Shown: positions 26,662 to 35,505 of the stretch, one piece after another
How the letters are laid out: every line of letters starts with the position of its first letter
Numbering within the stretch: position 1 is the first letter of the stretch
Assembly: GCF_002014985.1 (NCBI RefSeq)
Contig: NZ_MUXU01000025.1
Location: 22,438 to 86,437 of the forward strand
Direction of reading: 5' to 3'
Length of the DNA stretch: 64,000 bases
Source: Moraxella caviae
GTDB lineage: Bacteria; Pseudomonadota; Gammaproteobacteria; Pseudomonadales; Moraxellaceae
Notes under the pieces: generated by a model
Databases searched by the model: none
The model's input: only the letters and a program-made list of their open reading frames with translations
Told to the model about the DNA's origin: nothing
Program-made: the position numbers and the translations under genes

Positions 26662-27303
26662 ATGCTGCACTCTAGCCTACCACCGACCCAATTTGTGCTG
26701 TATGCCGATGACGGCTATGACAGCCATGTCGTGCGGCTATTGCTTGAAGAAAAGCGCCTTGCTTATCAAATGCGCCTGCTGCATGATGACAGACCCGAAG
26801 AGCTTGCCGAGCTTAATCCTTATTTGAGCTTGCCTGTGCTGGTGAATCGTGATGTGTCGCTGTACGAAACCAACATCATCTTTGAATACCTAGAAGAGCG
26901 CCACCAAGCCTACAAGCTGCTGCCCACCACCCCAAAAGAGCGTGCCAATGTGCGGCTTTTGGCGTGGCGATTACAGCGTGATTGGCTCGCACTTGGCAAG
27001 ACACTGTGGACGCACCCAGACAGCTTTGATGAAAAAAAGGCAGCGCACGCCAAAAAAACACTCAGCGATTCACTTACCACGCTTGCGCCATTATTTGCAC
27101 GGCATGAATATTTTATGTCCGATGAATTTGGCTGGTGCGATGTGCTGCTCTTGCCACTGCTGTGGCGTTTACCAAAACTTGGTGTAACACTGCCTGCCAC
27201 GCTGTGCCGACCGCTTTTAGAATACCAAGAGCGTGGCTTTGCAAGACAAGCCTTCAAAAACAGCCTTGCGCCTGCGCCTATGCTGGACGATGATGAGATT
27301 TAA
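26662..27303 (+). CDS. sspA: Stringent starvation protein A
   Basis: SspA is a glutathione S-transferase-fold protein that binds RNA polymerase and affects stationary-phase and stress transcription. The 213 residues show the thioredoxin-like N-terminus (VLYADDGYDSHVVRLLLEEK) with LSLPVLVNRD and YETNIIFEYLEER, then the all-helical C-terminal domain. The active-site residue for glutathione chemistry is absent, as expected for SspA. The petABC-sspA-sspB order is conserved in many beta- and gammaproteobacteria. The ATG has a weak ribosome site; a promoter probably lies in the 200 bases after the petC terminator. Confidence 0.9.
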   Translation: MLHSSLPPTQFVLYADDGYDSHVVRLLLEEKRLAYQMRLLHDDRPEELAELNPYLSLPVLVNRDVSLYETNIIFEYLEERHQAYKLLPTTPKERANVRLLAWRLQRDWLALGKTLWTHPDSFDEKKAAHAKKTLSDSLTTLAPLFARHEYFMSDEFGWCDVLLLPLLWRLPKLGVTLPATLCRPLLEYQERGFARQAFKNSLAPAPMLDDDEI

Positions 27304-27387
27304 CTTGCCGCTTTGGCAAGGCAAAGCCTTAAAAGCCAGCTTTATTGACAAACCATAAACACAAAACAACACACGAAAAGGAAAACT

Positions 27388-27804
27388 ATGACGCCCACTC
27401 GCCCTTATTTTATCCGCGCCTTGCACGAATGGCTTGAAGATAACGATTTGACCGCCTATTTGATGGTGGACGCCACTCACCCTGATTTGCACGCACCCAC
27501 CGAATACGCCCAAGACGGACGCTTGGTGCTGGCGGCTTCTTATCAAGCCACCAAAGACTTGCACATTGACAATGACGCCATTTCATTTGCTGCACGTTTT
27601 AATGGCGTATCGCAAGACATCTGGATTCCGATGGCTGCCGTGCTGGGCATTTATGCCAAAGAAGACCCATCGCGCGCGCTGTTTTTTGACCCAAGCGAAT
27701 ACGCTGACGTAGACGCAGCCAGCGAGCCACAAACTGACAGTAGCGATGAGCCACAAGACGATAAGGACGACAAACCAAAACGCAGCCATCTAAAATTTGT
27801 TTGA
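27388..27804 (+). CDS. sspB: ClpXP protease specificity-enhancing factor SspB
   Basis: SspB delivers ssrA-tagged and some other substrates to ClpXP. The 138-residue protein has the substrate-binding core (about 4-100), starting TPTRPYFIRALHEWLEDN and including AARFNGVSQDIWIPMAAVLGIYA. An acidic disordered linker (about 105-128, rich in Asp, Glu, Ser) ends in the short tail RSHLKFV, the position of the ClpX-binding peptide. AAGGAAA precedes the ATG. It lies 84 bases after sspA and before a strong terminator. Confidence 0.92.
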   Translation: MTPTRPYFIRALHEWLEDNDLTAYLMVDATHPDLHAPTEYAQDGRLVLAASYQATKDLHIDNDAISFAARFNGVSQDIWIPMAAVLGIYAKEDPSRALFFDPSEYADVDAASEPQTDSSDEPQDDKDDKPKRSHLKFV

Positions 27805-27860
27805 TTGCAGCTATTTGAATTGGTGGCGATGGCTTGATAAACATAAACCACGCCAAAACA

Positions 27861-27893
27861 AAAACCCTTGCAATGATTTGCAAGGGTTTTTTA
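27861..27893 (+). terminator. Intrinsic terminator of sspAB
   Basis: A perfect inverted repeat (AAAACCCTTGCAA / TTGCAAGGGTTTT, 27861-27873 and 27878-27890) with a TGAT loop and a T6 run lies 56 bases after the sspB stop. Confidence 0.9.
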
Positions 27894-28161
27894 TTGTGGG
27901 CTAGCAGGTTCTATAAGCTTGACAAAAAATCTGGTTTTTAAACAAAAAACATCAACTTTTTAGCTGGCATACAACCATCAACTCAATTCAAATCAACTCT
28001 ACCAATAATTAAAATTCACATCGCTTTTAAAAAACCACCCATTGATTTTTTCGTGATTTTTGTGCGGTTTTGCGGTAAAATTAGAGCAATTTTTTATCTT
28101 AATTCACGCTTATGCGCTTGACTTGGCGTAAGCGACACCACAAATTAACACAAGGCACGTT
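27894..28161 (+). promoter_or_regulatory. metG promoter and leader region
   Basis: This AT-rich, gene-free spacer contains a TAAAAT box near 28075 that is a plausible -10 of metG. In the leader, CGCTTA and TAAGCG (about 28107-28134) can pair around a 15-base loop just before the metG ribosome site. I saw no T-box or other known riboswitch pattern. Confidence 0.35.
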
Positions 28162-30216
28162 ATGACCACCGAACGCAAAATTCTTGTTACTTCCGCCCTG
28201 CCTTATGCCAACGGCCCGATTCACCTTGGGCATTTGGTAGAATATATCCAAACGGACATCTGGGTGCGCGCCATGAAAGCGCAAGGACACACCGTTACTT
28301 ACGTCTGTGCGGACGATGCGCACGGCACCGCCATCATGCTAAAAGCCGAAGCCAATGGCGTAACGCCAGAAGCGCAGATTGCTGAAGTCAAGGCAAGCCA
28401 TGAAGCGGATTTTGCGGGTTTTCACATCGGTTTTGACAATTACCATTCCACACACAGCCCAGAAAACGAAGCCTTTTCCACCGACATTTACCGCAAGCTC
28501 AAAGAAGGCGGCTACATCTTTACCAAAGACGTAGAGCAGCTTTTTGACACCGAAAAAGGCTTGTTTCTTGCCGACCGCTTCGTCAAAGGCGAATGCCCAG
28601 AATGCGGCGCAAAAGACCAATACGGCGACAACTGCGAAGTTTGCTCAAGTACCTACAACGCCACTGAGCTAAAAAATCCATACTCAACGCTCAGCCAATC
28701 CACGCCTATCATCAAATCAAGCAAGCATTACTTTTTTGATTTGCCAAAATTTGCCGAATTTTTGCAAAATTGGACACGCGCGGACGGACGCTTGCAATCG
28801 TCCATCGCCAACAAACTTGCCGAATGGTTTGACGCAGGACTTGCGCCGTGGGACATCAGCCGTGATGCGCCTTATTTTGGCTTTAAAATTCCTGACACGC
28901 CAGCGGGCGAGCCTGACAAATATTTTTATGTGTGGCTGGACGCACCTGTGGGCTACATGGCAAGTTTTAAAAACTTGTGCGAGCGTGCTGGGATTGATTT
29001 TGACGAATACTGGAAAAAAGATTCCACCACCGAGCTGTATCATTTTATCGGCAAGGACATCGTGTATTTTCACGCGCTGTTTTGGCCTGCCATGCTAGAA
29101 GGCGCAGGGCTGCGCACACCGACTGCCGTCAATGCGCACGGATTTTTGATGGTTAATGGCGAGAAAATGAGCAAATCGCGCGGCACTTTCATTCAAGCCA
29201 AAACCTACCTTGAGCATCTAAATCCAGAATATTTGCGCTATTATTTTGCCAGCAAACTCTCCGCAAGCGTAGAAGACATCAACCTTGACCTTGACGATTT
29301 TATGCAAAAAGTCAATTCTGACTTGGTGGGCAAAGTGGTGAACATCGCCAGTCGTTCGGCTGGATTTATCCACAAAAACAACGCTGGCAAACTGTCTGAC
29401 ACCTGTGCCGAACCTGCGCTTGTCCAAGAAATCATTGACGCTGGCGATGAGATTGCCGCCGCCTATGAAGCGCGCGAATTTGCCAAAGCCATGCGCCTAA
29501 TCATGGCGTGCGCAGATAAAGCCAACGAATACATTGACGACAAAAAACCGTGGGCGCTTAATAAAATCGCTGGCAACGAAGCCGAAGTGCAAGCGGTATG
29601 CAGCGTGGCGCTGAATATTTTCCGCCAGCTTGTTGTGTATCTTGCGCCTGTGTTGCCAGTGCTTGCTGAACAAGCGCGCGAGTTTTTGAACATTGAGCGC
29701 ATTGATTTTGCCAGCCGTAAAAACGTGCTGCTTGGACACACCATCAACCCATTTAAACCGCTACTAAGCCGTGTGGAAAAAGATAAAATTGACACCATGG
29801 TGAGTGCTTCTAAAGAAGATTTGGTAAAAACTGACGGCAAAACCGCCAAAACTGACAAAAAGTCTGACAAAGCCAGCCAAAACAATGGCGAATTTATCGG
29901 CATTGATGATTTTGCCAAAGTAGAAATGACGGTGGCACACGTCTTAGAATGCAATAAAGTAGAAGGCGCAGACAAACTTCTGCAATTCACCCTAGACGTG
30001 GGCGAAGACACCCCACGCAATGTGTTTAGCGGCATTGCTAAGTTTTATGCACCTGAAGAATTGGCTGGCAAAAAAGTGATTTGCGTTACCAATCTTGCGC
30101 CGCGCAAAATGAAATTTGGCGTGTCTAAAGGCATGATTTTGTCTGCCGAAAAAGACGGTAAATTGCAAGTGGTGATTTTGCCAGACGCCATGAGCGTGGG
30201 CGCAAAACTGGCATAA
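28162..30216 (+). CDS. metG: Methionyl-tRNA synthetase
   Basis: MetG charges tRNA-Met and initiator tRNA. The class I signatures are HLGHL (residues 21-25, HIGH equivalent) and KMSKS (335-339). The connective peptide has zinc cysteines in [17 protein letters not shown] (about 144-160). A C-terminal tRNA-binding OB domain (about 580-684) is joined by a Lys/Asp/Thr-rich linker (about 551-575, with repeated TDKK-like units). The length of 684 matches the long dimeric type. AAGGCAC precedes the ATG. The DMT gene follows after 18 bases. Confidence 0.97.
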   Translation: MTTERKILVTSALPYANGPIHLGHLVEYIQTDIWVRAMKAQGHTVTYVCADDAHGTAIMLKAEANGVTPEAQIAEVKASHEADFAGFHIGFDNYHSTHSPENEAFSTDIYRKLKEGGYIFTKDVEQLFDTEKGLFLADRFVKGECPECGAKDQYGDNCEVCSSTYNATELKNPYSTLSQSTPIIKSSKHYFFDLPKFAEFLQNWTRADGRLQSSIANKLAEWFDAGLAPWDISRDAPYFGFKIPDTPAGEPDKYFYVWLDAPVGYMASFKNLCERAGIDFDEYWKKDSTTELYHFIGKDIVYFHALFWPAMLEGAGLRTPTAVNAHGFLMVNGEKMSKSRGTFIQAKTYLEHLNPEYLRYYFASKLSASVEDINLDLDDFMQKVNSDLVGKVVNIASRSAGFIHKNNAGKLSDTCAEPALVQEIIDAGDEIAAAYEAREFAKAMRLIMACADKANEYIDDKKPWALNKIAGNEAEVQAVCSVALNIFRQLVVYLAPVLPVLAEQAREFLNIERIDFASRKNVLLGHTINPFKPLLSRVEKDKIDTMVSASKEDLVKTDGKTAKTDKKSDKASQNNGEFIGIDDFAKVEMTVAHVLECNKVEGADKLLQFTLDVGEDTPRNVFSGIAKFYAPEELAGKKVICVTNLAPRKMKFGVSKGMILSAEKDGKLQVVILPDAMSVGAKLA

Positions 30217-30234
30217 AACAAGCGCAGGGAAGCC

Positions 30235-31119
30235 ATGTCAAACACCACAAACAAATTTTACCAACGCGCTGAATTTCTCGCCTTGGGCGCAGCCATCATC
30301 AACGGCTCCATCGGTATCATTACCCGCTTTGGCTTTGATGACGGCGCAAGCCCAAGTGCGCTGGCGTTTTGGAAATGCTTTGTGGCGTTTTTGCTGGTGA
30401 GTGCGTGTTGCGCTTGGCGTGCGCCACTACGGCAGCAGACCATCGCTCTTGGCAAACAAGCCCCCAAATTCGCTTTGCTGGCGTTTTTGGGGATTTTTTG
30501 TCTGTACTTTTTTGAAACGCAGGCGTTTTTTGCCGCGTCCATTCCTTTGGTGGCGTTTTTAGGCTATGCGGCAGGCGGTTTTACCATTTTGCTTGCGGCA
30601 ATCTTTTTGGGCGAGCGGCTCAATTTATACAAAATCCTTGCCTTCATCACCATCATCATCGGCGTGGGCGTGATGTTTTTGTTTGAAAAAGACGTGTCAG
30701 GCAGCACGACAGGCATTATTTTTGCGCTGACGGCTGGGCTGGGTTATGCCTTATTCATCTTTTTGGCAAAGTGGTTTGGCATTGGCAGTGGCTTACCGCA
30801 GTTGTTATGGTTGTTTGGTTTTGGCAGTATTTATCTTGCCTTTCCCATGCTGGCAGAAGGTTTTTCATACCCAACGGGCGTATCTTTGCTCGTGGTACTG
30901 ACCTTGGTGCTGCTGCCCACCATTGGCGGATTTTTACTCACCACGAAGGCACTTGCCACAGGTGAAGCCAGCAAAGTGCAAATCATTGAAACCAGCGACC
31001 CTTTATTTGCAACCTTATTCGCCTTTTTGGTTTTTGGTGATAAATTAGGCGCAGTCGGCACGCTTGGCGCAGCGCTGATTATGGCAGGTCTTTTGCTGTC
31101 TTTAAAGCGCAAGGCATAA
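30235..31119 (+). CDS. DMT superfamily (EamA) permease
   Basis: The 294-residue integral membrane protein has ten predicted helices in two EamA repeats, the DMT plan. Recognisable features are FWKCFVAFLLV in the first repeat and ASKVQIIETSDPLFATLFAFLVFGDKL in the second. Substrates of such permeases vary (amino acids, metabolites) and cannot be assigned here. AGGGAAG lies just before the ATG. It starts 18 bases after metG and is probably read from the same transcript. Confidence 0.85.
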   Translation: MSNTTNKFYQRAEFLALGAAIINGSIGIITRFGFDDGASPSALAFWKCFVAFLLVSACCAWRAPLRQQTIALGKQAPKFALLAFLGIFCLYFFETQAFFAASIPLVAFLGYAAGGFTILLAAIFLGERLNLYKILAFITIIIGVGVMFLFEKDVSGSTTGIIFALTAGLGYALFIFLAKWFGIGSGLPQLLWLFGFGSIYLAFPMLAEGFSYPTGVSLLVVLTLVLLPTIGGFLLTTKALATGEASKVQIIETSDPLFATLFAFLVFGDKLGAVGTLGAALIMAGLLLSLKRKA

Positions 31120-31141
31120 ATCCTAACAATCCAAGCACAAT

Positions 31142-31157
31142 TACCCCTTTAGCAGTA
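31142..31157 (+). promoter_or_regulatory. NarL-type 7-2-7 site upstream of modABC
   Basis: TACCCCT-TT-AGCAGTA matches 13 of 14 positions of the NarL heptamer pair TACYYMT-N2-AKRRGTA known from E. coli. It is centred 69 bases before the modA start, in a 99-base spacer. Similar sites lie before moaA, narK2, narG and between narK1 and narX. Binding by the NarL encoded at 55.2 kb is inferred. Confidence 0.65.
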
Positions 31158-31218
31158 TGGCGGCGCGTGGCAGCTTCACCTACACTTAGCATTTATTCCA
31201 CTTTTTGCCGCTGTTTTC

Positions 31219-31986
31219 ATGAATAAATTCACCGTCATCGCCGCTTTTGTCATCGCCGCTTTATTTGGCTGCACTCACACCAAAACCGACAAACCCAGCG
31301 TTACCGTCTATGCCGCCGCAAGCCTGACGGATGTAATGAATGAACTTCACAGCATTTATGAAAGCAAGCATGGCACCGCCATCAAAACCAACTTTGCCGC
31401 TTCTGGCACGCTCGCCAAGCAAATCACCCAAGGCGGCAAGGCGGACGTGTTTTTATCAGCCGACACCGCTTGGGCGCAGTATCTACACACCCAAGGCAAA
31501 ATCGCACAAAACCACAGTAAAGCCCTACTTGGCAACCGCCTAGTACTCATCACGCCTGCCAAAAACCCCATCAAAACACCCATCGTGATGGATAAAACTT
31601 TTGACATCAGCTCGGCATTTACTGGCAAACTCTGCACAGGCAACACCCAAAGCGTACCTGCGGGCAAATACGCCAAAGAAGCACTCACCCATTTAGGCTG
31701 GTGGTCTGTCGTCAGCGCGCACTTGGTGGAAACCGAAGATGTGCGCAGTGCGGTAAATTTTGTGTCGCGCGGCGAATGTGCGCTTGGCATCGTCTACGCC
31801 ACAGACGCGCAGGCATTTGCTGGCGTGCAAATCGTGGCAACTTTCCCAAAAGACAGCCACACACCCATCGTCTATCCAATTAGCCTAATCAATCCAGACA
31901 GCCAAGACGCAGCGCACTTTTATCAGTTTTTACAATCCGCTCAAGCCCAAGCCGTATTTAGAAAATATGGCTTTGACGTGCTATAA
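31219..31986 (+). CDS. modA: Molybdate ABC transporter substrate-binding lipoprotein
   Basis: ModA captures molybdate (and tungstate) in the periplasm for ModBC. The 255-residue protein starts with a lipoprotein signal ending in the lipobox LFGC (Cys18). It shows the ModA segments VYAAASLTDVMNEL (about 31-44), FAASGTLAKQI (59-69) and KADVFLSADTAW, plus a C-terminal region ending VFRKYGFDV. A NarL-type palindrome lies upstream. modB follows after 59 bases. Molybdate is the expected ligand because molybdopterin synthesis genes follow within 2-10 kb. Confidence 0.94.
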   Translation: MNKFTVIAAFVIAALFGCTHTKTDKPSVTVYAAASLTDVMNELHSIYESKHGTAIKTNFAASGTLAKQITQGGKADVFLSADTAWAQYLHTQGKIAQNHSKALLGNRLVLITPAKNPIKTPIVMDKTFDISSAFTGKLCTGNTQSVPAGKYAKEALTHLGWWSVVSAHLVETEDVRSAVNFVSRGECALGIVYATDAQAFAGVQIVATFPKDSHTPIVYPISLINPDSQDAAHFYQFLQSAQAQAVFRKYGFDVL

Positions 31987-32045
31987 TATCGGTTTTATCC
32001 ATCAAAGCCAATCAAAGCCAAACCCAGCCGCCAAACCCTTTTGCC

Positions 32046-32735
32046 ATGTTCACCGCCACGCCAGCAGAATTAGAAATCATCGCCTTATCCATCAAGATTG
32101 CTTGCTGGTGCTTGCTCATCAATTTAATCCCAGCGACACTCACGGCATACTTTTTGGCACGCAAAGAATTTTGGGGCAAGACATTGGTTGAGACCTTAAT
32201 TTATCTGCCTTTGGTGCTGCCGCCTGTGGTGCCGGGCTATGTGCTGCTCATGCTGTTTGGCAATCAAGGCGTGCTTGGGCAGCACTTGGCACGCTTTGGT
32301 GTGGAATTGGCGTTTAACTGGAAAGGCGCGGTACTGGCTTCAGCAGTGATGGGTTTTCCTTTGATGGTGCAATCTGCCAGACTCGCCTTTGAAATGGTGG
32401 ATCAGCGCCTAGAATGGGTCGCCAAAAGCCTTGGCGCAAGCACGCTTGCCACCTTTTTTAAAATCACCCTACCACTGTCTGCAAGCGGAATTTTCATCGG
32501 GGCGATTTTAGGATTTTGCCGCAGCTTAGGCGAATTTGGCGCAACCATCACCTTTGTGGGTAATGTCGCTGGCGAAACACGAACCTTGCCGCTTGCCATG
32601 TACAGCCTACTCCAGCAAGCAGACAGCGACACCGCCATCATGCGCCTGATGAGCTTTTCTGTCGTGGTCGCATTCATCGCCCTATTCATTTCGCAGCGTC
32701 ATCACCGCAAGCAAAAACGCAAACTTGGAGCTTAA
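32046..32735 (+). CDS. modB: Molybdate ABC transporter permease
   Basis: ModB forms the homodimeric membrane channel of the molybdate importer. The 229 residues include about five hydrophobic helices. The EAA loop that contacts ModC is seen at about 118-145 (EWVAKSLGASTLATFFKIT), followed by ILGFCRSLGEFGATITFVG, a stretch characteristic of ModB. The stop is directly followed by the modC ATG. A Lys/His-rich tail (RHHRKQKRKLGA) ends the protein. The ribosome site is weak. Confidence 0.94.
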   Translation: MFTATPAELEIIALSIKIACWCLLINLIPATLTAYFLARKEFWGKTLVETLIYLPLVLPPVVPGYVLLMLFGNQGVLGQHLARFGVELAFNWKGAVLASAVMGFPLMVQSARLAFEMVDQRLEWVAKSLGASTLATFFKITLPLSASGIFIGAILGFCRSLGEFGATITFVGNVAGETRTLPLAMYSLLQQADSDTAIMRLMSFSVVVAFIALFISQRHHRKQKRKLGA

Positions 32736-33389
32736 ATGTCAGCCAGCCAATCCGCCAACTCGCCGATTTTTGATTGCGTTTTTCGCCTAAAACTTGGCAA
32801 ACTCATCCTATCGCCCGCCTTGTGCTTTGATGCGCCTGTGGTGGGGCTGTTTGGTGTAAGTGGCGCCGGCAAAACCAGCATTTTACACGCCATCGCAGGC
32901 ATTCACCGCCCAAGCGCTGGGCGCATTTGCATCAATGGCGATGTGTGGTTTGACAAAGAAAGCGGCGTTGATTTACCCATTCAAAAAAGACGTGTGGGGC
33001 TGGTGTTTCAAGACGCACAGTTATTCAGCCACAAAACCGTGCTGCAAAATTTGCGCTTCGGCTATGACAACATCACAGCCTGTGAAAGACGCTTTGAAGT
33101 GGACGATATTATTAAGCTACTTAAACTTGAACATCTGACCGAGCGCATGCCTGCCAAGCTGTCTGGCGGTGAAAAGCAGCGTGTAGCGCTTGGTAGAGCC
33201 TTGTTGTATTCGCCCAATCTTTTGCTGCTGGACGAGCCGCTGTCCGCCTTAGACAGTGAGCATAAGGCGCAGATTTTGCCGTTTTTTGCCGAAATTAAAA
33301 AGATGGGCATTCCCATGCTGTACGTCAGCCACGACAAAAGCGAAATACAGTTTTTGACAGACAGCATTTATCATTTGCCAAAGCTGTAA
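32736..33389 (+). CDS. modC: Molybdate ABC transporter ATPase, short form
   Basis: ModC powers molybdate import. It has Walker A GVSGAGKTS (40-48), signature LSGGEKQRVALGRAL (about 141-155), Walker B LLLLDEPLSALD (about 163-174) and the H-loop in YVSHDKSE. The protein ends at 217 residues, just after the nucleotide-binding domain. Typical ModC proteins are about 350 residues with a C-terminal TOBE/Mop domain that binds molybdate; that domain is absent. The frame ends normally before a terminator, with no sign of a frameshift. TTGGAG precedes the ATG, which abuts the modB stop. Confidence 0.92.
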   Translation: MSASQSANSPIFDCVFRLKLGKLILSPALCFDAPVVGLFGVSGAGKTSILHAIAGIHRPSAGRICINGDVWFDKESGVDLPIQKRRVGLVFQDAQLFSHKTVLQNLRFGYDNITACERRFEVDDIIKLLKLEHLTERMPAKLSGGEKQRVALGRALLYSPNLLLLDEPLSALDSEHKAQILPFFAEIKKMGIPMLYVSHDKSEIQFLTDSIYHLPKL

Positions 33390-33426
33390 ATAGATTTTAA
33401 GTCGCCAAAAAACAAACACAAAAAAA

Positions 33427-33456
33427 CAAAAGCCCACCCATTGGTGAGCTTTTTTA
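33427..33456. terminator. Bidirectional terminator between modC and the porin gene
   Basis: The stem AGCCCACC / GGTGAGCT (33431-33438 and 33443-33450) with flanking A and T tracts lies between the convergent genes. The single mismatch on the plus strand becomes a G-U pair on the minus strand, so it should act best on the porin transcript. Confidence 0.75.
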
Positions 33457-33471
33457 AAGCAACAAACACAA

Positions 33472-34446
33472 TTAGAATTTATACTCAATGCCTGCGCCCA
33501 CGCCATAGCTGTCAGCATCAGCTTTAGCCGATTCGTCTTTCATGTATGCGCCATACACATGAGCTGTGGTGTTTTTGTTAAATGCGTACTTGCCGCCAAC
33601 AGTAGCACGCAAACGCTCTGCGTCTTTAACGCCTTTGCGATTATCAACATAATCCAGCTGACCGTATGCTGTCCATGGCGTTTGTGCGATTTTATGCTGG
33701 GCAGATACGGTAAATGCGTTTTCTTTTTCATCGCCACTAAAGTCTGTCAGCTGGTACAGCGCGCCCAAAGTAGTGGCGTTATTAAGCGCATAAGCACCGC
33801 TTACACGAATTGCCTGCATGTCTGTTGAGTCGGCATTATAATTGGCAGCACGCAGATAGCTGACACCCGCTTTAAATGGCTGATTTGCTGGCTCGTATTT
33901 CACGCCTACGCCAAACGCATCACCACCTAGATTATCAGTGTTATCGTTTTCATCAAGAGTGTACATACCCATGAATTGCACGCCATTGTACTCTGGCGAG
34001 AAATACGCAAAAGTGTTATTTGTGCGCGGGCCATTCACGCTGGCTTGCACTTTATCACCGCCAATCACACCGCCTTTGGTTACGTTTGCGTAGTCAATAT
34101 AATCATCAATCGCTTTTAGGCGGCCAGCCAACAAAGTACCGTATTGCTTATTAGAAAGACCAAGATAAGTATCACGAGACTTAAATTGCTGGGTGTCTGC
34201 ATCAACGTCAATGCCGTATTCTAGCTTGTACACCAAATCCGTATTTGTTGTCAGACTTTCTGAGCCTTTTAAGCCAATGCGTGAGCCTTTTGAGGTCAGC
34301 TGACTGCGAGAGTCTTTAAATGAGCTGTTGTCATCGCCATCTTGTAAATCCACGGTCAAAAACGCCTTACCGTACACGGTGGGCGCAGCTTGTACAGCGC
34401 TTACAGATAAAGCGGCGATGGCTGAGGCTAAAAGTAATTTTTTCAT
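33472..34446 (-). CDS. Outer-membrane porin, M35-like general porin
   Basis: This is a secreted beta-barrel protein of 324 residues. It has a clear signal peptide (MKKLLLASAIAALSVSAVQA, cleavage before APTVYGK), a Gram-negative porin barrel with alternating amphipathic strands, and a C-terminal phenylalanine (GIEYKF) recognised by the BAM complex. The start MKKLLL and the APTVYGKAFLTVD beginning resemble Moraxella porin M35 as I recall it; this match was not checked. I use the ATG at 34446 because GGAG lies six bases upstream; an upstream in-frame ATG overlaps that ribosome site. It sits between modC and moaE. Confidence 0.85.
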   Translation of the reverse strand: MKKLLLASAIAALSVSAVQAAPTVYGKAFLTVDLQDGDDNSSFKDSRSQLTSKGSRIGLKGSESLTTNTDLVYKLEYGIDVDADTQQFKSRDTYLGLSNKQYGTLLAGRLKAIDDYIDYANVTKGGVIGGDKVQASVNGPRTNNTFAYFSPEYNGVQFMGMYTLDENDNTDNLGGDAFGVGVKYEPANQPFKAGVSYLRAANYNADSTDMQAIRVSGAYALNNATTLGALYQLTDFSGDEKENAFTVSAQHKIAQTPWTAYGQLDYVDNRKGVKDAERLRATVGGKYAFNKNTTAHVYGAYMKDESAKADADSYGVGAGIEYKF

Positions 34447-34651
34447 GAGTTTCTCCACATTACATTTTTGGTTTTGGCTGTGTGCGCCACTGTCCAGTGT
34501 AATGCTTGTGAGCGCACATCAAGTTTCATCACTTCATTGCCACAAGACAGTCTGCTTTACATCACAGACACAGTTTACGTCCCATTCATGACATTTGCAT
34601 GACAAATTCGTAACATTTTGATGAACTCAAACCACCTAAAAATCCCACAAT

Positions 34652-34665
34652 TGACCAAATGGTCA
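34652..34665. promoter_or_regulatory. Perfect 6-2-6 palindrome upstream of the porin gene
   Basis: TGACCA-AA-TGGTCA is a perfect dyad, about 206 bases before the porin start and 67 bases beyond the moaE stop. Its size and symmetry suit a dimeric repressor, for example of the TetR type. No candidate regulator gene is adjacent. Confidence 0.4.
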
Positions 34666-34731
34666 GACTGATAAAATTGTACATAACTTTTTGAATTTAT
34701 GAAATTTTCCAGCCAAACCAAAAGCAATCAA

Positions 34732-35229
34732 TCAGCCATTATTTGACAGCCACAAAGAACCACCTTCGTCATCGGCATAAAATTCCTGCTTCCATACAGG
34801 GATTTTTTCTTTGATGGCATCAAGCAGCCAGCGGCACGCCTCAAATGCCGCATCTCGGTGCGCCGAGCAAACGCCCACCCACACCGCCATATCGCCAATC
34901 TCAAGCGCGCCCACACGATGCACCGCCAGCGCATGAGTTACGCCAAATTTGGCTTTGGCTTCATTGGCAAGCTGCGCGCCTTGGTTCAGCGCAAGCTGTT
35001 CATAGCCATAATAAGTCAGATTTTTGACCGCGCGTTTGTTGTTGTGATTACGCACCCAACCTTCAAATACCACCATCGCACCTGCCGTCTCATCGCCCAG
35101 CATACGCTTTAGGCGTGTTTCATCAATGGCACAATCGGTCAAAGCAAAGCCATGCGTCAAGGCGTGCTGATACGCTTCGTCCGCAGGCAGGCTCACCGTC
35201 AAAGATTTGTCATGCACAGTTTTCATCAT
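34732..35229 (-). CDS. moaE: Molybdopterin synthase catalytic subunit
   Basis: MoaE, with two thiocarboxylated MoaD subunits, converts cyclic pyranopterin monophosphate to molybdopterin. The 165-residue protein has GAMVVFEGWVRNHN (about 50-63), LTYYGYEQLA and the HRVGALEIGDMAVWVGVCSAHRD region with substrate-binding residues; the final part contains KEKIPVWKQE, which holds the catalytic lysines. AAGGGGTGA precedes two adjacent ATG codons. It is the last gene of moaC-moaD-moaE. Confidence 0.95.
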   Translation of the reverse strand: MMKTVHDKSLTVSLPADEAYQHALTHGFALTDCAIDETRLKRMLGDETAGAMVVFEGWVRNHNNKRAVKNLTYYGYEQLALNQGAQLANEAKAKFGVTHALAVHRVGALEIGDMAVWVGVCSAHRDAAFEACRWLLDAIKEKIPVWKQEFYADDEGGSLWLSNNG

Positions 35230-35238
35230 TCACCCCTT

Positions 35239-35505
35239 TTAGCCGCCTGCCACTGGCGGAATGAATGCCACCACATCATTAGCCTGCACCTTGGTTTGCC
35301 ACGTTACAAAATGATGGTTAATCGCCACCGCAAGTTTATCTTTTGGCAAATCAAAGCCATATTTGGCGCTTAGCACATCATAAATCTCACCCAAATCATC
35401 GCTTGGCACCGTCAAAACTTCTTCATCAGTTTGCGCCGCTTGGGCAAGGCTTGCAAAATACAGCACGCTGATACGCAGCTCGTTTGCTTGCTCATTATTT
35501 GGCAT
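35239..35505 (-). CDS. moaD: Molybdopterin synthase sulfur carrier subunit
   Basis: MoaD is the ubiquitin-fold sulfur donor that receives sulfur on its C-terminal glycine. The protein ends in the required Gly-Gly (FIPPVAGG) and has VRVSVLYFASL-like beta-grasp strands at the N-terminus. I start it at the ATG at 35505 (MPNNEQ), giving 88 residues and an 11-base overlap with moaC. The longer frame to 35562 would overlap moaC by 68 bases without a ribosome site. The short overlap implies translational coupling. Confidence 0.92.
   Translation of the reverse strand: MPNNEQANELRISVLYFASLAQAAQTDEEVLTVPSDDLGEIYDVLSAKYGFDLPKDKLAVAINHHFVTWQTKVQANDVVAFIPPVAGG

Noticed and set aside
32736..33389. modC as a frameshifted pseudogene
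   Set aside because: All ABC motifs are intact, and the stop is followed at once by an ordinary terminator with no remnant of a TOBE domain downstream.
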